A stretch of 64,000 nt of DNA from Piliocolobus tephrosceles. Lineage: Eukaryota; Chordata; Mammalia; Primates; Cercopithecidae. The notes beneath the pieces were generated by a model, which saw nothing but the letters and a program-made list of their open reading frames with translations, did no database searches and was not told where the DNA came from. This document shows positions 13,160-25,031 of the stretch, one piece after another (the stretch's first letter is position 1; every line of letters starts with the position of its first letter). Where the stretch lies: assembly GCF_002776525.5 (NCBI RefSeq), contig NC_045436.1:12794983-12858982 (forward strand). Direction: 5' to 3'. The position numbers and the translations under genes are program-made.

Positions 13160-13980
13160 CTGATGGAAACGTGACAGATATAAGATGGTTTAAAGTTTTA
13201 TTTTCTTATGTTATCTTTCACAGGGTCTATTATAAATGGTGGCTTGACTTTGTAAAAAGAATCTGGAAGGGTGATTTCTATTTCATGATCTGGTATTATG
13301 AAAATAAAATTGGCGTTGTCTTTTGAAGATCTGACAGAATTCATCATGATACCATCTTTAGCAATGTGAGACATTTGAACTTTCAATTTGGTTATTTATA
13401 TTTCATTTGCTCCTCAGCTTCATCAAGGTTTTCAAAATTTTTTCATAGAATTGTATAAAGTAGTGTGTCATAATTGACTTTACTGTGTACTTCATTTCTT
13501 CATTAGAGTATTTCTCCTTTTTTCTTGATTAGGTCGACCTCTCGTATGTTAAATTATCATTGCTTTTCTAATAGAGCCAATTCTTTTTTTTTTTTTTTGG
13601 CAGTACTGTTATCCAGTGCTTGCTGATAGGGCCAACTATTGATTTCACTTACTAGTCTATAAATTTTATTTTATTAGTTTTTTCTGATTTTATTTATAAA
13701 TTTATATTTTATTTTTAATAATACAGTCTTTCATAATTTTTTAAGTTGGGTTTTTTCTCTTTTCTAAATCTCTCATTTCAATTTTTATTCATTTGTAATG
13801 TTTTGTTCTTAATGTATATTTAAGATTCTGAATGAGTTCTACTTTTGGATACTTCTTCTACACATGGGTTACTATATGTTGTTACTGCTATTGTTATTTT
13901 CTAAATATTTTATATTTGAATTTATTTTTACTCTAAAAATTGTTTTAAGGATTTTTTTTTAAATTTGAAGTAACAGTGTA
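13160..13980 (-). mobile_element. Ancient L1/HAL1-like ORF2 fragment
   Basis: The plus strand is T-rich with phrases that resemble the reverse complement of L1 ORF2 (ttgctcctcagcttcatcaa; ttctaatagagccaattctt, then a T run; gatttcacttactagtc). It is very diverged and low confidence. Confidence 0.35.
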
Positions 13981-14642
13981 GCAGTGTTGTTGTTTTCTAC
14001 ATTTGTTATTAATTTCTAATTTATTTACATAAGTTTAAAGAATTGAAAATGTATAGATATATTAGGAAAAGAAGATCTAAAATACACATAATTGAGAAAA
14101 AAAGAAATGTATTTAGATGTACTCTAGAAGAAAACTTTCTAAACTTAAAAAATGAATTAAATCTGTATGTGAAAGGACACACATATTCTTGGGGAAAATT
14201 GTTACAGAGCAATCAATATGAACTGGTAAAATTATTGTACTTTTAAATATGAAGAAAAATACTATCGTTAATGAAGAAAAATATCAGGTAACTTGTAAGG
14301 TGTATTCTCTACAACAATAGTCAGTGTAAGAAAGCAATCTACAAATTGCTCAGGGAAGGCATTTCGACTCACATTTTATACAGCTAAGCTGTGGAAACAC
14401 AGTGACGTTATATCCAAAAGTCATGCGTTGGACACAAGTAACAGAAACATCTAATTTAAATTGTCTGAAATAATAGAGAATATAACTAAAATGTTCACTG
14501 ATTGGGAATGATCAATCATGGTTTAGTCAAGGTTCCGACTCCATGTCTCTAGATTTTCTTCTCTGCTCTCTCTGTGTATTGACAACATCAACATGCTGGT
14601 AGAAGATAGCTAAAAAAATTTTCTAGGCCTTATTTCTACAGA
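13981..14642. other. Intergenic, nothing firm
   Basis: The part at 14400-14640 and the text after the following Alu (14950-15130, with ccaat boxes at 15031 and 15061) may be the two halves of one older dispersed repeat that the Alu split, but I cannot name the family. Confidence 0.35.
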
Positions 14643-14948
14643 TCCAGGTGCGGTGGCTTATGCCTGTTTTTCCAACATTTTGGGAGGCTGAGGTGGGCAG
14701 ATCACGAGGTCAGGAGTTCGAGACCAGCCTGGCCAGCGTGGTGAAACCTTGTCTCTATTAAAAATGCAAAAATTAGCTGAGAATGGTGGCACGTGCCTGT
14801 AATCCCAGGTACTCGGGAGGCTGAGGCAGGAGAATCGCTTGAACCTGGGAGGTGGAGGTGCAGGGAGCTGAGATTGTGCCACTGCACTCCAACTTGGGCA
14901 ACAGAGTGAGACTCCATCTCAAAAAAAGAAAGAAAGAAAGAAAGAAAC
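14643..14948 (+). mobile_element. Alu element (AluS-like)
   Basis: Sense-orientation dimeric Alu; the tail has become a (GAAA)n tract at about 14920-14946. Confidence 0.95.
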
Positions 14949-16374
14949 TATTACTACTATTACTGCTTGTTCCCTTTCGAGCACTTTTTGAAGCATTTAA
15001 ACCAATTCACATGTCCAGGTGACGCTATGCACCAATTGGCTCAGCTCTAAGGCTTCTGGACCAATCAGAGGCAGACAGAGGGAATGACTATTTAGACAAA
15101 TCAAGATAACTCCCTCTATCCAGGATTTTGCAGTAGTAAGCACCGAATTCATCAACACGACTCTTCACTCAGGACAACCTCTAGTATTGAATATCTTAGC
15201 TTCTAGCTACTTAGTATTCTTAGCTTTTCTATCTCAGATGAGGGTAGATAGTTTTCTGAAACATTCTGAAGAAATTTGGAAAAATCACATTTGAAAAAAA
15301 ACAAGAAAGGTTTTCTCTTATTTTTTACAATTTTTTATTTTTTATTTATGTCTCATACCTTTCTGATGAAGACATTTTTCTCTTAATTTGAACAATTTCA
15401 AACACTTTCAGTGTACCATTTTTCCTTTCATACTCAACTCTGGACTGAGAAACCTTTTATGGAGAAAAATTATTTCAGCACATTTATTCTGTGGTCTAAA
15501 GAAATATATGTCCCACAATTTAAGTCATTCTTAAAATCAGAAATAGCCAATTAACCATTATTTTAAACCAAAATCCAATTATTTGAAATATGTGGTTCCT
15601 GTATTTTTCTAGAATTATACTTCTATTGTTTTCCAAGAAATTTTATAATCTAATCAAAACTTTTATAAAGATGCAAAGTTATAAACTCAATCTAGCGCAT
15701 GAATCATCTCATTATCCTAAACCACTATAGCTAATCCTCCAACTGAAAATGTTCCAGGAAGGGCCTGATCTTCCCTTGTTAAATCATGATCCTCAGATTT
15801 AGAGAATTTAAGGGCACTGGAGTTGAGTAACAACCACTGAATAGATGATATTTTGATGGCAGTCGAACGAAATGTTTTTTAGCTGTTTCATAAAAAAGAA
15901 ACTCTGGGGATTTCCTACTAGTGAGAGAAGAATAACCAGAAGGTCAACTCTGTTGTTACCAGAGGTCAGAAATTATTCCTAAAGTTGTCTAAAGCTATGA
16001 TTGTTTCTCAGAAATAGAAGATATGACTATGGGAAGACATTCTAATAGATTTGTAAATGCCCAAGGCTGTTTGGCAGAAAAATTTGAACTTTTACTTAAA
16101 AAGAAGGAAAATTACCCCTATAATAAGATTCCTAGGCTATGGGTCACATTTTCACAAACACCTCTAAATTCTATAAAATGCGTATTAAATCATGCCTTAT
16201 TTGGAAATGCTGTAATTTAATATTACTTTACATGCATTTTGAGAGAAGGTTAAACTGAATATGGGGTAAGTTCCAGGTACTTTATGAAAAAAATATTCAA
16301 AATCCTAGATTCCTATCCTGTGAAGCACTGAGCTATGCTGTTAGGTAAATTAACTTATGAAAGTAACCAGTCAA
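14949..16374. other. Intergenic, no gene seen
   Basis: AT-rich sequence without a recognisable gene. A 65-codon frame at 16023-16220 has no known motif. Confidence 0.5.
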
Positions 16375-16500
16375 ACTTGGTTTTAAATTACTTCTCCGTC
16401 AGTCACTAGTTGCGTATATTTGGAAAGTGACCTTATCGCTCTCAGCCTCAATTTTCCTAACTATAAAATGGGCATATTAAGACCTACTATTTTAATTTGA
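16375..16500 (+). repeat. MIR SINE, 5' part
   Basis: The segment ttgcgtatatttggaaagtg, then accttatcgctctcagcctc and aattttcctaactataaaatggg follows the conserved core of MIR (the gtgaccttgggcaagt / cctcagtttcc / tgtaaaatgggg pattern) with mutations. Confidence 0.65.
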
Positions 16501-16645
16501 TAAAAGTTAATTCATTGATAATGCAGCAATTATATTTTAATTAACCATATAATTAATTATCATTTAGTTAGCCACATAAAATACTTAAATCCACTCCAAA
16601 ACGAGATGTGAAATACGTTTAAAAATTTAAAAATCAAAACCTAGT

Positions 16646-16775
16646 AGAAGTCTATCCTATACTTGTAGAGGCACCCACTAAAGATAACGTGCTGACAAGT
16701 TTACATTTAAAGTGTTAACGTGAGTGGTCAGAAAGTGTGCGCTCTCTTCTAGAGAAGTATATCCTATACTTCTAC
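16646..16775. repeat. 84-bp inverted copy of downstream DNA with flanking repeats
   Basis: Bases 16669-16752 are the reverse complement of about 17802-17888 with roughly 15% difference; the best block is cattt-aaagtgttaa and gtgagtggtcagaaagtg. Two 23-base direct repeats with three mismatches bracket it (16646-16668 and 16753-16775; both contain tatcctatactt). That is the layout of an insertion that duplicated its target. There is no A tail, so ordinary retroposition is not indicated. Confidence 0.75.
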
Positions 16776-17801
16776 TAATTTCAATTCACCTACAGTGGTT
16801 TTTCTGAACCTTCGATGCACATTGAATTCACATAAGGAAATTTTAAAGTTGCTAATGTGTGCGTTGCAGTCCTGAAAGTTTAAATTTAGTTGCCTGCTTA
16901 AGATGTGGACACCAGGATTTTTAAGGATTGACCTAAAAGATAAAGATTAACATTAATCTGTTACTTCAATTTAGGTTGAAGTTAAGTCAAGCACAAGAAA
17001 AACCAAAAAAATTATCGAGAATAAAGTCCATATTGAAAAGGGAGGAGTGAATAATATAGAAGTAGATTTCAGCTGATGCAATAGACTCAGCCCTCTTTTC
17101 TTCTCACTGTGTGTACCCCCTAGGTGATCTCATCTTCTCCAGGCCCTTGATTCCACCTGTATGCTGATGAATCCAAGCTGCCACCTGCCCAGACATCACT
17201 CCCAATCTCCCACTGTATTTGTGACAACTGATTATATATACCCAAATCGCTTCAGAACCATTACCACCAAAACTAGATTCATTCTTTTCTCCTTAAAATC
17301 ATTTCTTCCCCCTCTAATTACTCTACCTGCTGTGGTCACTTCAAAAATATTGGTGAACTCCCCACTCAAAATTTTTGCAGATGATGCCACATTTGCAAGT
17401 AATTTCCTTTGCAAATTATTATCATTTGCAAACAGATAATTAACTGCAGGATACAACACAACGAATTTGAACTAAGCCAGGAGAATATTATTAGTCACAT
17501 AATGAGGTTTTATGAGGAGGGCAGAGAAACTTCCAGTCAGGTCCAACAATGGCTTGAAAGAACAGGGAAAGGAGACTGGTAATGAGATTAAAAGATGGGG
17601 TTGGGGTGCAGGTTCTCTCATATTGGCAGGGTCTTGAAAGATTTGAACTTCCTGGCATCCCAAAGGAGAAAGGGAGGACCTAGGTTTCTTACCAGCTTTC
17701 AAGTGTTGGCAGAAGGGTAAGGAGAGTGTGGGGCTTGAAAGCTCTCAGCAGTCAATCTTGGTGAATTGTAATGAAGATTCTGATTCCCCTTTTTATGTGA
17801 A
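16776..17801. other. Intergenic between the two inverted arms
   Basis: No gene recognised. The text at 17117-17230 (ctaggtgatctcatcttc, then tgtatgctgatgaatcc) resembles a widespread old dispersed repeat whose name I cannot give. The 92-codon frame at 17161-17439 overlaps it and is not a credible protein. Confidence 0.4.
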
Positions 17802-17888
17802 TTTAGAAGCGAGCATGCACTTTCTGACCACTCACATTAACACTTTAAATGTAATCTTGTCAGCATAATGTCTTTAGTAGATGCCGCT
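17802..17888. repeat. Partner arm of the 16.7 kb inverted repeat
   Basis: This is the inverted partner of 16669-16752. It lacks the 23-base flanking direct repeats seen there, so it is the more likely original. Confidence 0.7.
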
Positions 17889-18354
17889 CTTATTCTATAC
17901 ATTATAAATTAACTCATGTTATTCCTAAGAATAAATGCAGTGTAATAGTTCTATTAAATACATGGACATTGGGGATCATTTGCAGGCATAAATAAATAAA
18001 TACTGGGCCTGTAGCAAAAGATCCACATGGTAAAAGAAAATAAGTTAAACTAACATAAACTTTTACATTTAACAGTGGCAGAAGTTCTGTCCCAATGTAG
18101 ATACAAGAAATATCCTCAACGGATTCCATATTCAGCAAGATGCCAAGCTTGGCTAACATGACACCCTCCAACTGCAAACACCTAGCAATTCTACATAAAA
18201 TGCTGCCTGTTTAATGAATAGCTTTGCTAGAGAAAGAAGAAAGTAATCTCCAGATACCATGAAGAGGCAAGCAAAAGAACCCAGTCTGGGGAAGTTAAGA
18301 ACTCAGTGATGGCGGCCAACTCTCCATGCCACAGGTCCTTTCAGGTCTTCTGCT
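17889..18354. other. Intergenic, nothing recognised
   Basis: No gene and no clear repeat. The 87-codon minus frame at 17914-18177 shows no motif. Confidence 0.5.
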
Positions 18355-18530
18355 CTTACTTAAAAACTATTTTCATCCTTAAAACAACTCTGTGAGCTAA
18401 GCATTATTGTTATTCCAGTTTTTGAATGTGAAACTGAGGTGCAGAGATGTTACATAACTTGCTCAAGATCACACAAGCTGTAAATGGCAGACATGGAATT
18501 AAAACCGAGACAATCTGGCACTTGAGTGAA
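18355..18530 (+). repeat. MIR SINE
   Basis: Clear MIR core and 3' part in sense orientation: gtgaaactgaggtgcagag, acttgctcaagatcacacaa, gtaaatggcagacatggaat. Confidence 0.85.
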
Positions 18531-18619
18531 TAAGCGTTAGCCAGTTCATAGACTAGGATTCCATGAGTTTGAGGTAACATAACAATGATCTGAAAGGTTA
18601 ACAGTGTTTAAGGAGACTA

Positions 18620-19176
18620 AATAAATAATAAAGAGCAAAACAGTAAAATAAGCATATAGAATATAAAATATATAAACATAAATCAACTATATACAGGATA
18701 TAAAAATAAATATATAAATAAAATAGTATAATATATGAATGTATATTTATATATAATTATGTATTTTATATATAATCATATATAAAATCATATACTTATA
18801 TAAATATATATTATTTATATGTAATATAAAATATGTGATGTATAAAGTATATAAATAAGTTTATAAAGTATATACAAATGTAAAATAATGTATTTATAGT
18901 ACACTATAAATATTTTACTAATATATTTTTATTATTTCCCTGAGATTTTCTGTTATTGTCATTTTTTTTTCATTTTACTGTGCTATCACTGAATTTTCAA
19001 AAGCTTACTTCTCTTATAATTGGAAAAAATTCTCACTAACAAAATACTTCATTTTACTAAAAGTCACTGTGTGTGGGGGTTTATATATATTTATACACAC
19101 ACACCATATATATACAAACCATACAGATATATAATCATATATATAAACCATATAGATGTATAAGCCATATATATAT

Positions 19177-19227
<51 letters not shown>

Positions 19228-19260
19228 NNNNNNNNNNTTAAGTCATACATACATATTGAA
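18620..19260. repeat. AT-rich tract with GATA microsatellite and assembly gap
   Basis: Dense TA/TATAAA repeats run from about 18650 to 19170. A pure (GATA)n tract of about 14 units follows at 19170-19227 and then 10 N (19228-19237). The gap at the end of the tetranucleotide run suggests its length could not be resolved. Such tracts are usually length-polymorphic. Confidence 0.9.
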
Positions 19261-19572
19261 ATAATGTTTAAAATGAAAATCAGAGTGATCATTGAAAACA
19301 TTGAAGACCCCAAAGTTAGACATTTTTCTCATCATAGATTATACATACAGTACTAACATTTTTTAGGTCACTAAACATGACTAATATGTTTTGAATAATC
19401 CTTATTATTTTTTCCAATTTACTGTTTATCTTTTAGTAAATTCAACTGAATTATTTTCATCTGAGCAAACTGTCTCTGATTTTTCAGGCCTTCTTTTCTC
19501 CTAACACCCCAAAACATCATTCAATCAGCCTCATATTCTATTAAAACAGGCCTTTTAATAAGAAACCAATAT
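19261..19572. other. Intergenic, nothing recognised
   Basis: No gene or repeat identified. Confidence 0.5.
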
Positions 19573-19888
19573 GGTCGGGCGTGGTGGCTCACGACTGTAA
19601 TCCCAGGCATGAGGGTGGGGAGGCCGAGGCGGGCGGATCACGAGGTCAGGAGATCGAGACCATCCTGGCTAACACGGTGAAACCCCGTCTCTACTAAAAA
19701 TACAAAAAATGAGCCCGGCGTGGTGGCGGGCACCTGTAGTCCCAGCTACTCGGGAGGCTGAGGGAGGAGAATGGCGTGAACCCGGGAGGCGGAGCTTGCA
19801 TTGAGCCGAGATGGCGCCACTGCACTCCAGCCTGGACGACAGAGCGAGACTCCATCTCAAAAAAGAAAAAAAAAAAAAAAAAAAATGC
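19573..19888 (+). mobile_element. AluY element
   Basis: A well-preserved AluY in sense orientation: cacgaggtcaggagatcgag, gccgagatggcgccactgc, and a tail at 19859-19884. Its CpG sites are mostly intact, so it is young. The left monomer has ccaggcatgagggtgggg in place of the usual cagcactttgg, a small private rearrangement. Confidence 0.95.
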
Positions 19889-20145
19889 ATGGATTACTAA
19901 TTATGTACCAGACATTTTACATATATTGCAGTAAGAAGTCAGGTCTCGAAGAGATCAATTAGCTTGCTGAAGGATTCTTTATGGAGTGGACCTAAGAAAC
20001 TAAGGGGCAGTGTGACTGTAAACTCAAACTCTTCAGCAGGTAAGTGACCTTCTGAGATAATAATGGAGGAAGGAGGGGGCATTCCGGTGACATTTGGAAG
20101 AAAGGAATCTCTGCCTCCTTTGAACGCCCAGAGTACTTTACCTGT

Positions 20146-20345
20146 ATTTATTTATTTATTTTTCATTTTTTAAATAATGTTTTAGATTCAGGGGGTACAT
20201 GCGCAGGTTTGTTACATGGGTGTATTTCATGATGGCGGGATTGAGGTGGGATTAACCCCATCACCCAGGTAGTGAGCATAGTACCCAATAGTTAACTTTC
20301 CAAGCCCTCCTACCCCATGTCCCCCTCTAGTAGTCCCCAGTGTTT
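20146..20345 (-). mobile_element. L1 3' end fragment
   Basis: The reverse complement of an L1 3' UTR: T-rich start, then gattcagggggtacatgcgc, aggtttgttacatgggtg, and the tacccaatagttaactttcc stretch. It is a short, 5'-truncated old copy. Confidence 0.8.
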
Positions 20346-20414
20346 ATTGTCCTATAATTATTTAAATCCTCTTGTTTCTCCTAAAACAAATATTAACTTT
20401 GATCATAATAAAAA

Positions 20415-20610
20415 TCTCTACCATTATTGAGTTCTTACTTTGCTCCCGGGCTCTTTTTAAAGGGCATTGCATGCATTCATACATTTAATTTGTATAACAC
20501 ATTTATGAGGTTGCTCCTATCATAAGCTTTAGTTTATCAATGGAGAAGAAAAAGATTAAGTGACTTGCCATGATCATACCTGGCACATAGCAACAATGTT
20601 ACTATGATAT
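20415..20610 (+). repeat. MIR SINE
   Basis: MIR pattern in sense: attattgagttcttacttt, then caatggagaagaaaaagatt and aagtgacttgccatgatcat, ending cctggcacatagcaac. Diverged. Confidence 0.7.
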
Positions 20611-20700
20611 CTAGGCACATAGATTTCCTAAAGATATCTATGAATAAACACTTTTATATATATCAATACTACTTTATTAGAAAGTTGAAAAGTCTTCTCT

Positions 20701-20968
20701 AAATTGCAAGTGTGTGATGCCAGGAGTTTGAGACCAGCCTTGTCAACATGGCGCAACCCCGTTTCTACTAAAAATACAAAAATTAGCCGGGCATGGTGGC
20801 GCGTGCCACCAGCTACTCAGGAGACTGAGGCAGCAGAATCGCTTCCACCCGAGAGGTGGAGTATGCAGTGATCAGAGATCTTGCCACTGCACTCCAGCCT
20901 GGGTGACGGGGGAAGACTCTGCCTCAAATAATAATGATAATAAATATATAAATAAATTGCAAGTGTGT
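20701..20968 (+). mobile_element. 5'-truncated Alu with 15-bp target duplication
   Basis: The Alu body (20716-20926) starts in the left monomer at about consensus base 75 and ends in an (AAT)n-like tail. The target duplication aaattgcaagtgtgt is perfect at 20701-20715 and 20954-20968. A private deletion joins gtgcca directly to ccagctact in the right monomer. That deletion and the left target duplication recur, inverted, at 22378-22581, so this element is the template of that copy. Confidence 0.95.
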
Positions 20969-21751
20969 TATCTGATATATTTTATATCCTCACAGTTTCC
21001 CGATTTTTTTCAAAGTTGATAGCAGTAAGGTTATTGAGGGAAAGAACTTTTTGGTAATGATTCTAAAATGTGAGGTAGTGAACAGCTGAGAAGAGTCATG
21101 TCAATTCTCATTAGCAGCAAATAACACTTTTCATTTACCCATTTGTTTCTTACTCCCTTTCGGTTTCTTTATAGTATGATTCTAATCAGTTTCATTTTCA
21201 AGTCTCTAGGAATGTTTTGAGTATTTTCTTGACCTCCCATGATGCTGCATCCTTGTCCTCAAAATTGTCAGATTATTGAAGGGTAGGGAGGACGGCTCAC
21301 CAGCCTGAGATGGCAATCTGAGCTAGGAACTTATTGAGTCTCCTTTAACCCTGCATTTCCTGCTATTAACATTAATTAGCCTCAAAAAAGTAAGACAGTC
21401 CCCAAACCTACGAACTACTTTATTTTTTCCCGTGGCTGAGGAATTGAGTCAAGGATTATTTTATAAAATAATTTTCATAAAGTAAAATAGTCAGACTTCA
21501 AGGATCACAATTTAGTAATTAAAGGACTGAAAGTAGAATGGGCAAGTCCAGAGATCTAAGGTACAACATGAGAACTGTAGGGAATAACATTTTACTGTAT
21601 TTGGGATTCATGTTAAATTAGTAGATTTTAGCTGCTCTTGCCACACACACACACACACACAAAAAATGTGGGTAATTATGTGAGATGATGGATATCTTAA
21701 TTCGTCTCACTATAATAACCTTTTTATTTTCTATTTGTGTCTTATAATATA
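20969..21751. other. Intergenic; CA microsatellite
   Basis: No gene. A short (CA)n tract lies at 21643-21661. Confidence 0.5.
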
Positions 21752-21761
21752 AGTATACCTT

Positions 21762-22050
21762 GGCCAGGCACAGTGGCTCACCCCTGTAATCCCAGTACTT
21801 TGGCAGGCCGAGGCGGGTGGATCACGAGGTCAGCTGTTTGAGACCAGCCTGGCCAACATGGCAAAACCCCGTCTCTACTAAAAGTACAAAAATTAGCTGG
21901 GCGTGGTGGCGGGTGCTTGTAATCCCAGCTACTCAGGAGGCTGAGGTAGGAGATCCCTTGAACTCAGGAGGCGGAGGTTACAGTGAGCTGAGATCCTGCC
22001 ATTGCACTCCAGCCTGGGCAACAAGAGCGAGACTCCACCTCAAAATAATA
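21762..22050 (+). mobile_element. Alu element with an interrupted tail
   Basis: A full dimeric Alu in sense. Left flank agtatacctt (21752-21761) is matched by tatacctt at 22621-22628. The right target duplication is therefore about 570 bp beyond the Alu body, and everything from 22051 to 22620 seems to lie inside its A/T-rich tail. Confidence 0.85.
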
Positions 22051-22146
22051 ATAATTATTATTATTATAAAAATATATGTTTATATAATAATATTAGTATA
22101 ATATATATTATATATAATAATGTATATTTATATATAGTAATATATT

Positions 22147-22581
22147 TATATATTAATCATCTGCTATGTATTTAAGCAACATAAATTTATGTTATAGATA
22201 TATTTTTAAAATTAGCTAATAATTTATTATAACAATATTAATAATTATATTATAATTATATCAGTTATCATTAATTAATTATATTAGCCAAATTATAATT
22301 CAGAATAATTATATATTAATTACAATAATAATTATCATTATTAATCAAATAATGATAATTTATTATTTGACTAATTTGTCACCAAGGCTGGAGTGCAGTG
22401 GCAAGATCTCTGGTCACTGCTACTCCACCTCCCGGGTGGAAGCGATTCTGCTGCCTCAGTCTCCTAAGTAGCTGGTGGCATGTGCCACCAAGCCCGGCTA
22501 ATTTTTGTATTTTTAGTAGAAACAGGGTTGCGCCATGTTGACAAGGCTGCTCTCAAACTCCTGGCATCACACACTTGCAAT
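22147..22581 (-). repeat. Mosaic insert: inverted copies of two nearby loci
   Basis: 22147-22235 and 22355-22383 are the reverse complement of 24104-24215; 40 bases (22155-22194 against 24168-24207) match perfectly. 22378-22581 is the reverse complement of 20703-20907, including that Alu's own target duplication and its private deletion, with about 5% difference. The two blocks meet in a shared gtcacc at 22378-22383, a microhomology junction. A run of about 120 bp of AT-rich DNA (22236-22354) interrupts the first block. The layout is that of a template-switch insertion. Confidence 0.85.
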
Positions 22582-22628
22582 AATAATAATATATAATATA
22601 TTATATATAATTATTATTATTATACCTT

Positions 22629-24103
22629 AAATATACACAAAAAATTTATTTGAATAAAAACGAAAAGAAATCTAGGCTTAAATAGGAAACTCAGAGATTG
22701 CTAAAAAGGTACTAGTGAATTACCTTAGCATAGCCTTTATTCTTTCCATTTTGTTTTTCAGGTTCCAGAGACTTCTATTCCTTCTGTACGTTTCCTCAAA
22801 CATGGTGTCCTTTAAACAAACAAAAAATAAGTATGCTCTGGTGTGTTCCTTTTAAGTTATTCTAATTTTATTTGATATAATCCAAATGTACATGTTATTG
22901 AGCACGTAGGAAGCTATTCTTTAAATAAGCAATAATGAAGTTCAAAAATATTAAGAACACCCACAAAAGTGTCTCACATCCGCTCCCTGGCAAAAAGTGG
23001 GTAAGATAACTAAGCCAACTAGAGTTTACGCAGTGAAGTACACTGATAAGAAAGGCATGTGTGTTCAAGATAATAAAAGAGAAAGTATAATTTTAAATTG
23101 TCTGTGTGATTACTAAAGATCATATTTCATATTGTTACAGGAGAATTTCAGTTATTTGTATATAATTAATTAATAGGTGGTCCGCACTACAAATATCGTA
23201 TAAATGTTCAATTATGACACATTGATATTGTTGCAGGGACCCTGATATTTTTTCGCTTAGCTTGGAACAGAAATTTATAATGACAATGATATATATATAT
23301 ATTACAGTAACTTTACATTTGAGTGCACATTTATAGATGAAGTCTGCAATTCATTAGGAAATAATTTGAGAGTGCAAAAGCAAACTCTGAAACATTTATT
23401 TTTATGAAGTGAAATGACTGTAATTAATATTTCCATTTCTTGCAAGCAGGCCACAGTTTACCATAAATGTGAGATGTTCTCTGGTGAGCATGATTCATAT
23501 CCTACATCATGGCAAACTTTTTTTCAGTCATTAAGGATGTGAATCAGGGTTATTAGTATTTATGTCATTGTGTCTTCTCGAAATTGAGTTGAGAGATAGT
23601 GGGGGCAGGATAAGAATGTTATCAAATGTATTAGTCTGAAGGAAAAGACCAAAGGAACCTAACTATTTTTATCGTTCATAATTTTCCTGCTTAGCATTAC
23701 AATATGTCTTAATTTGCCTTTCTCCTCTGCCTCCTATTTTCTTCTTGTGTCTTTTATCTTTTCCAAGTTGAAACTAGAATTGTATTGGGAGAACCCAAAT
23801 TTCAAAACATTAGTGATTGACTTACGTGAAAGTACATAACAAAGTACTGTTTATTTGTGTTTTAGAAAATCTTTTTAAACTAATTGTTTAAAGAGGTTGA
23901 AACATATTGTTAACAGTTTTTCATTACATCCTGAATATTGTAGCGACCTTTATTCCCATTATCTTAAATACTTTATCACTTTTTCTTCTATATTAAAATA
24001 TCTGCCTTCTCCTCCCTTCCCACAAATAGAAAATCAGGAAATAAAAATCAAAAGTTCCCAGTATCATGTGTAACTTTTCTTTCAAAACAAAGCTTTTAAA
24101 TAT
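22629..24103. other. Intergenic, no gene seen
   Basis: AT-rich; no credible reading frame and no repeat family recognised. Confidence 0.5.
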
Positions 24104-24215
24104 GGTGATAAATTAGTCAAATAATAAATTATTAACTCTTAATTTTAAAATAAAAATATTATATCTGTAACATAAATTTATGTTGCTTAAATACATAGCA
24201 GATGATTGATATATA
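24104..24215. repeat. Donor locus of the 22.15 kb inverted copy
   Basis: Matches 22147-22235 plus 22355-22383 in inverted orientation. It lacks the AT-rich interruption and the junction with Alu sequence, so I take it as the original. Confidence 0.8.
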
Positions 24216-25031
24216 ATGCTTCCAATTTATTGTGATATTGTGCTTGTAATTCAAACTTTTTCATTTCATTTTAAAAGATAAACTTTGGGATTTACATTTC
24301 TACAGTAAAAACAATTGATACGTTTACATTTTAGTTTTTAAAGTATAAGTATGTGTAACCTTTATACTGATTTAAACTTTTGAAGTGTACATTTTTAAAA
24401 AGTATATTATAATCTTTTTATATAAAACCATGAAAATAACTTTTCTCCTGCCCTATATATTTTATTATCATTATTATTAGTGATAAGAATACTTCTATAA
24501 GACCTATCCACTTAGCACATTTTTAATTATACCTACAATATTATTAACTATAGGCGCTATGCTGTGCAGTCGATCTCTAGGACTTAGTCATCTCTGCAAC
24601 TGAAGTTTTGAACTCTTTGACTAATACCCCTCATTTCTTACCTCCCCTCACCCCCAGCCCTTAACAACCACCATTCTCCTATTTGCCTCTTTGAGTTTGA
24701 CTCTTAAATTCCTTATCTGAGTGGTATCGCATAGTATTTGTTCTCTTATATCTGGCTTATTTCACTTAACATATTGTCCTCCAAGTTCATCTATGTTCTG
24801 GCAAATATCAGGATTTCCTTTTATTTTTAAGGCTGAATAATATCCTATTGTGTATATATACATATCACATTTTCTTTATCCATTCATTCACTGATGGACA
24901 TTTAGGTTACTTCCACGTCTTGGTTATTGTGAATAATGCTGCAATGAACATGGGGTCGCAAACATCTCTTAGGATCTTGAATTTAATATTTTTGTATACT
25001 CAGCAGTAGGATTGCCGAATCAGACAATCAA

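Noticed and set aside
22147..22581. Assembly artefact (inverted mis-join)
   Set aside because: The copies differ from their donors by about 5% with small indels, which mis-joined reads would not show. Long reads would still be worth having.
22378..22581. Independent antisense Alu insertion
   Set aside because: It contains the neighbouring Alu's own target-site sequence and shares its private deletion, so it is a DNA-level copy.
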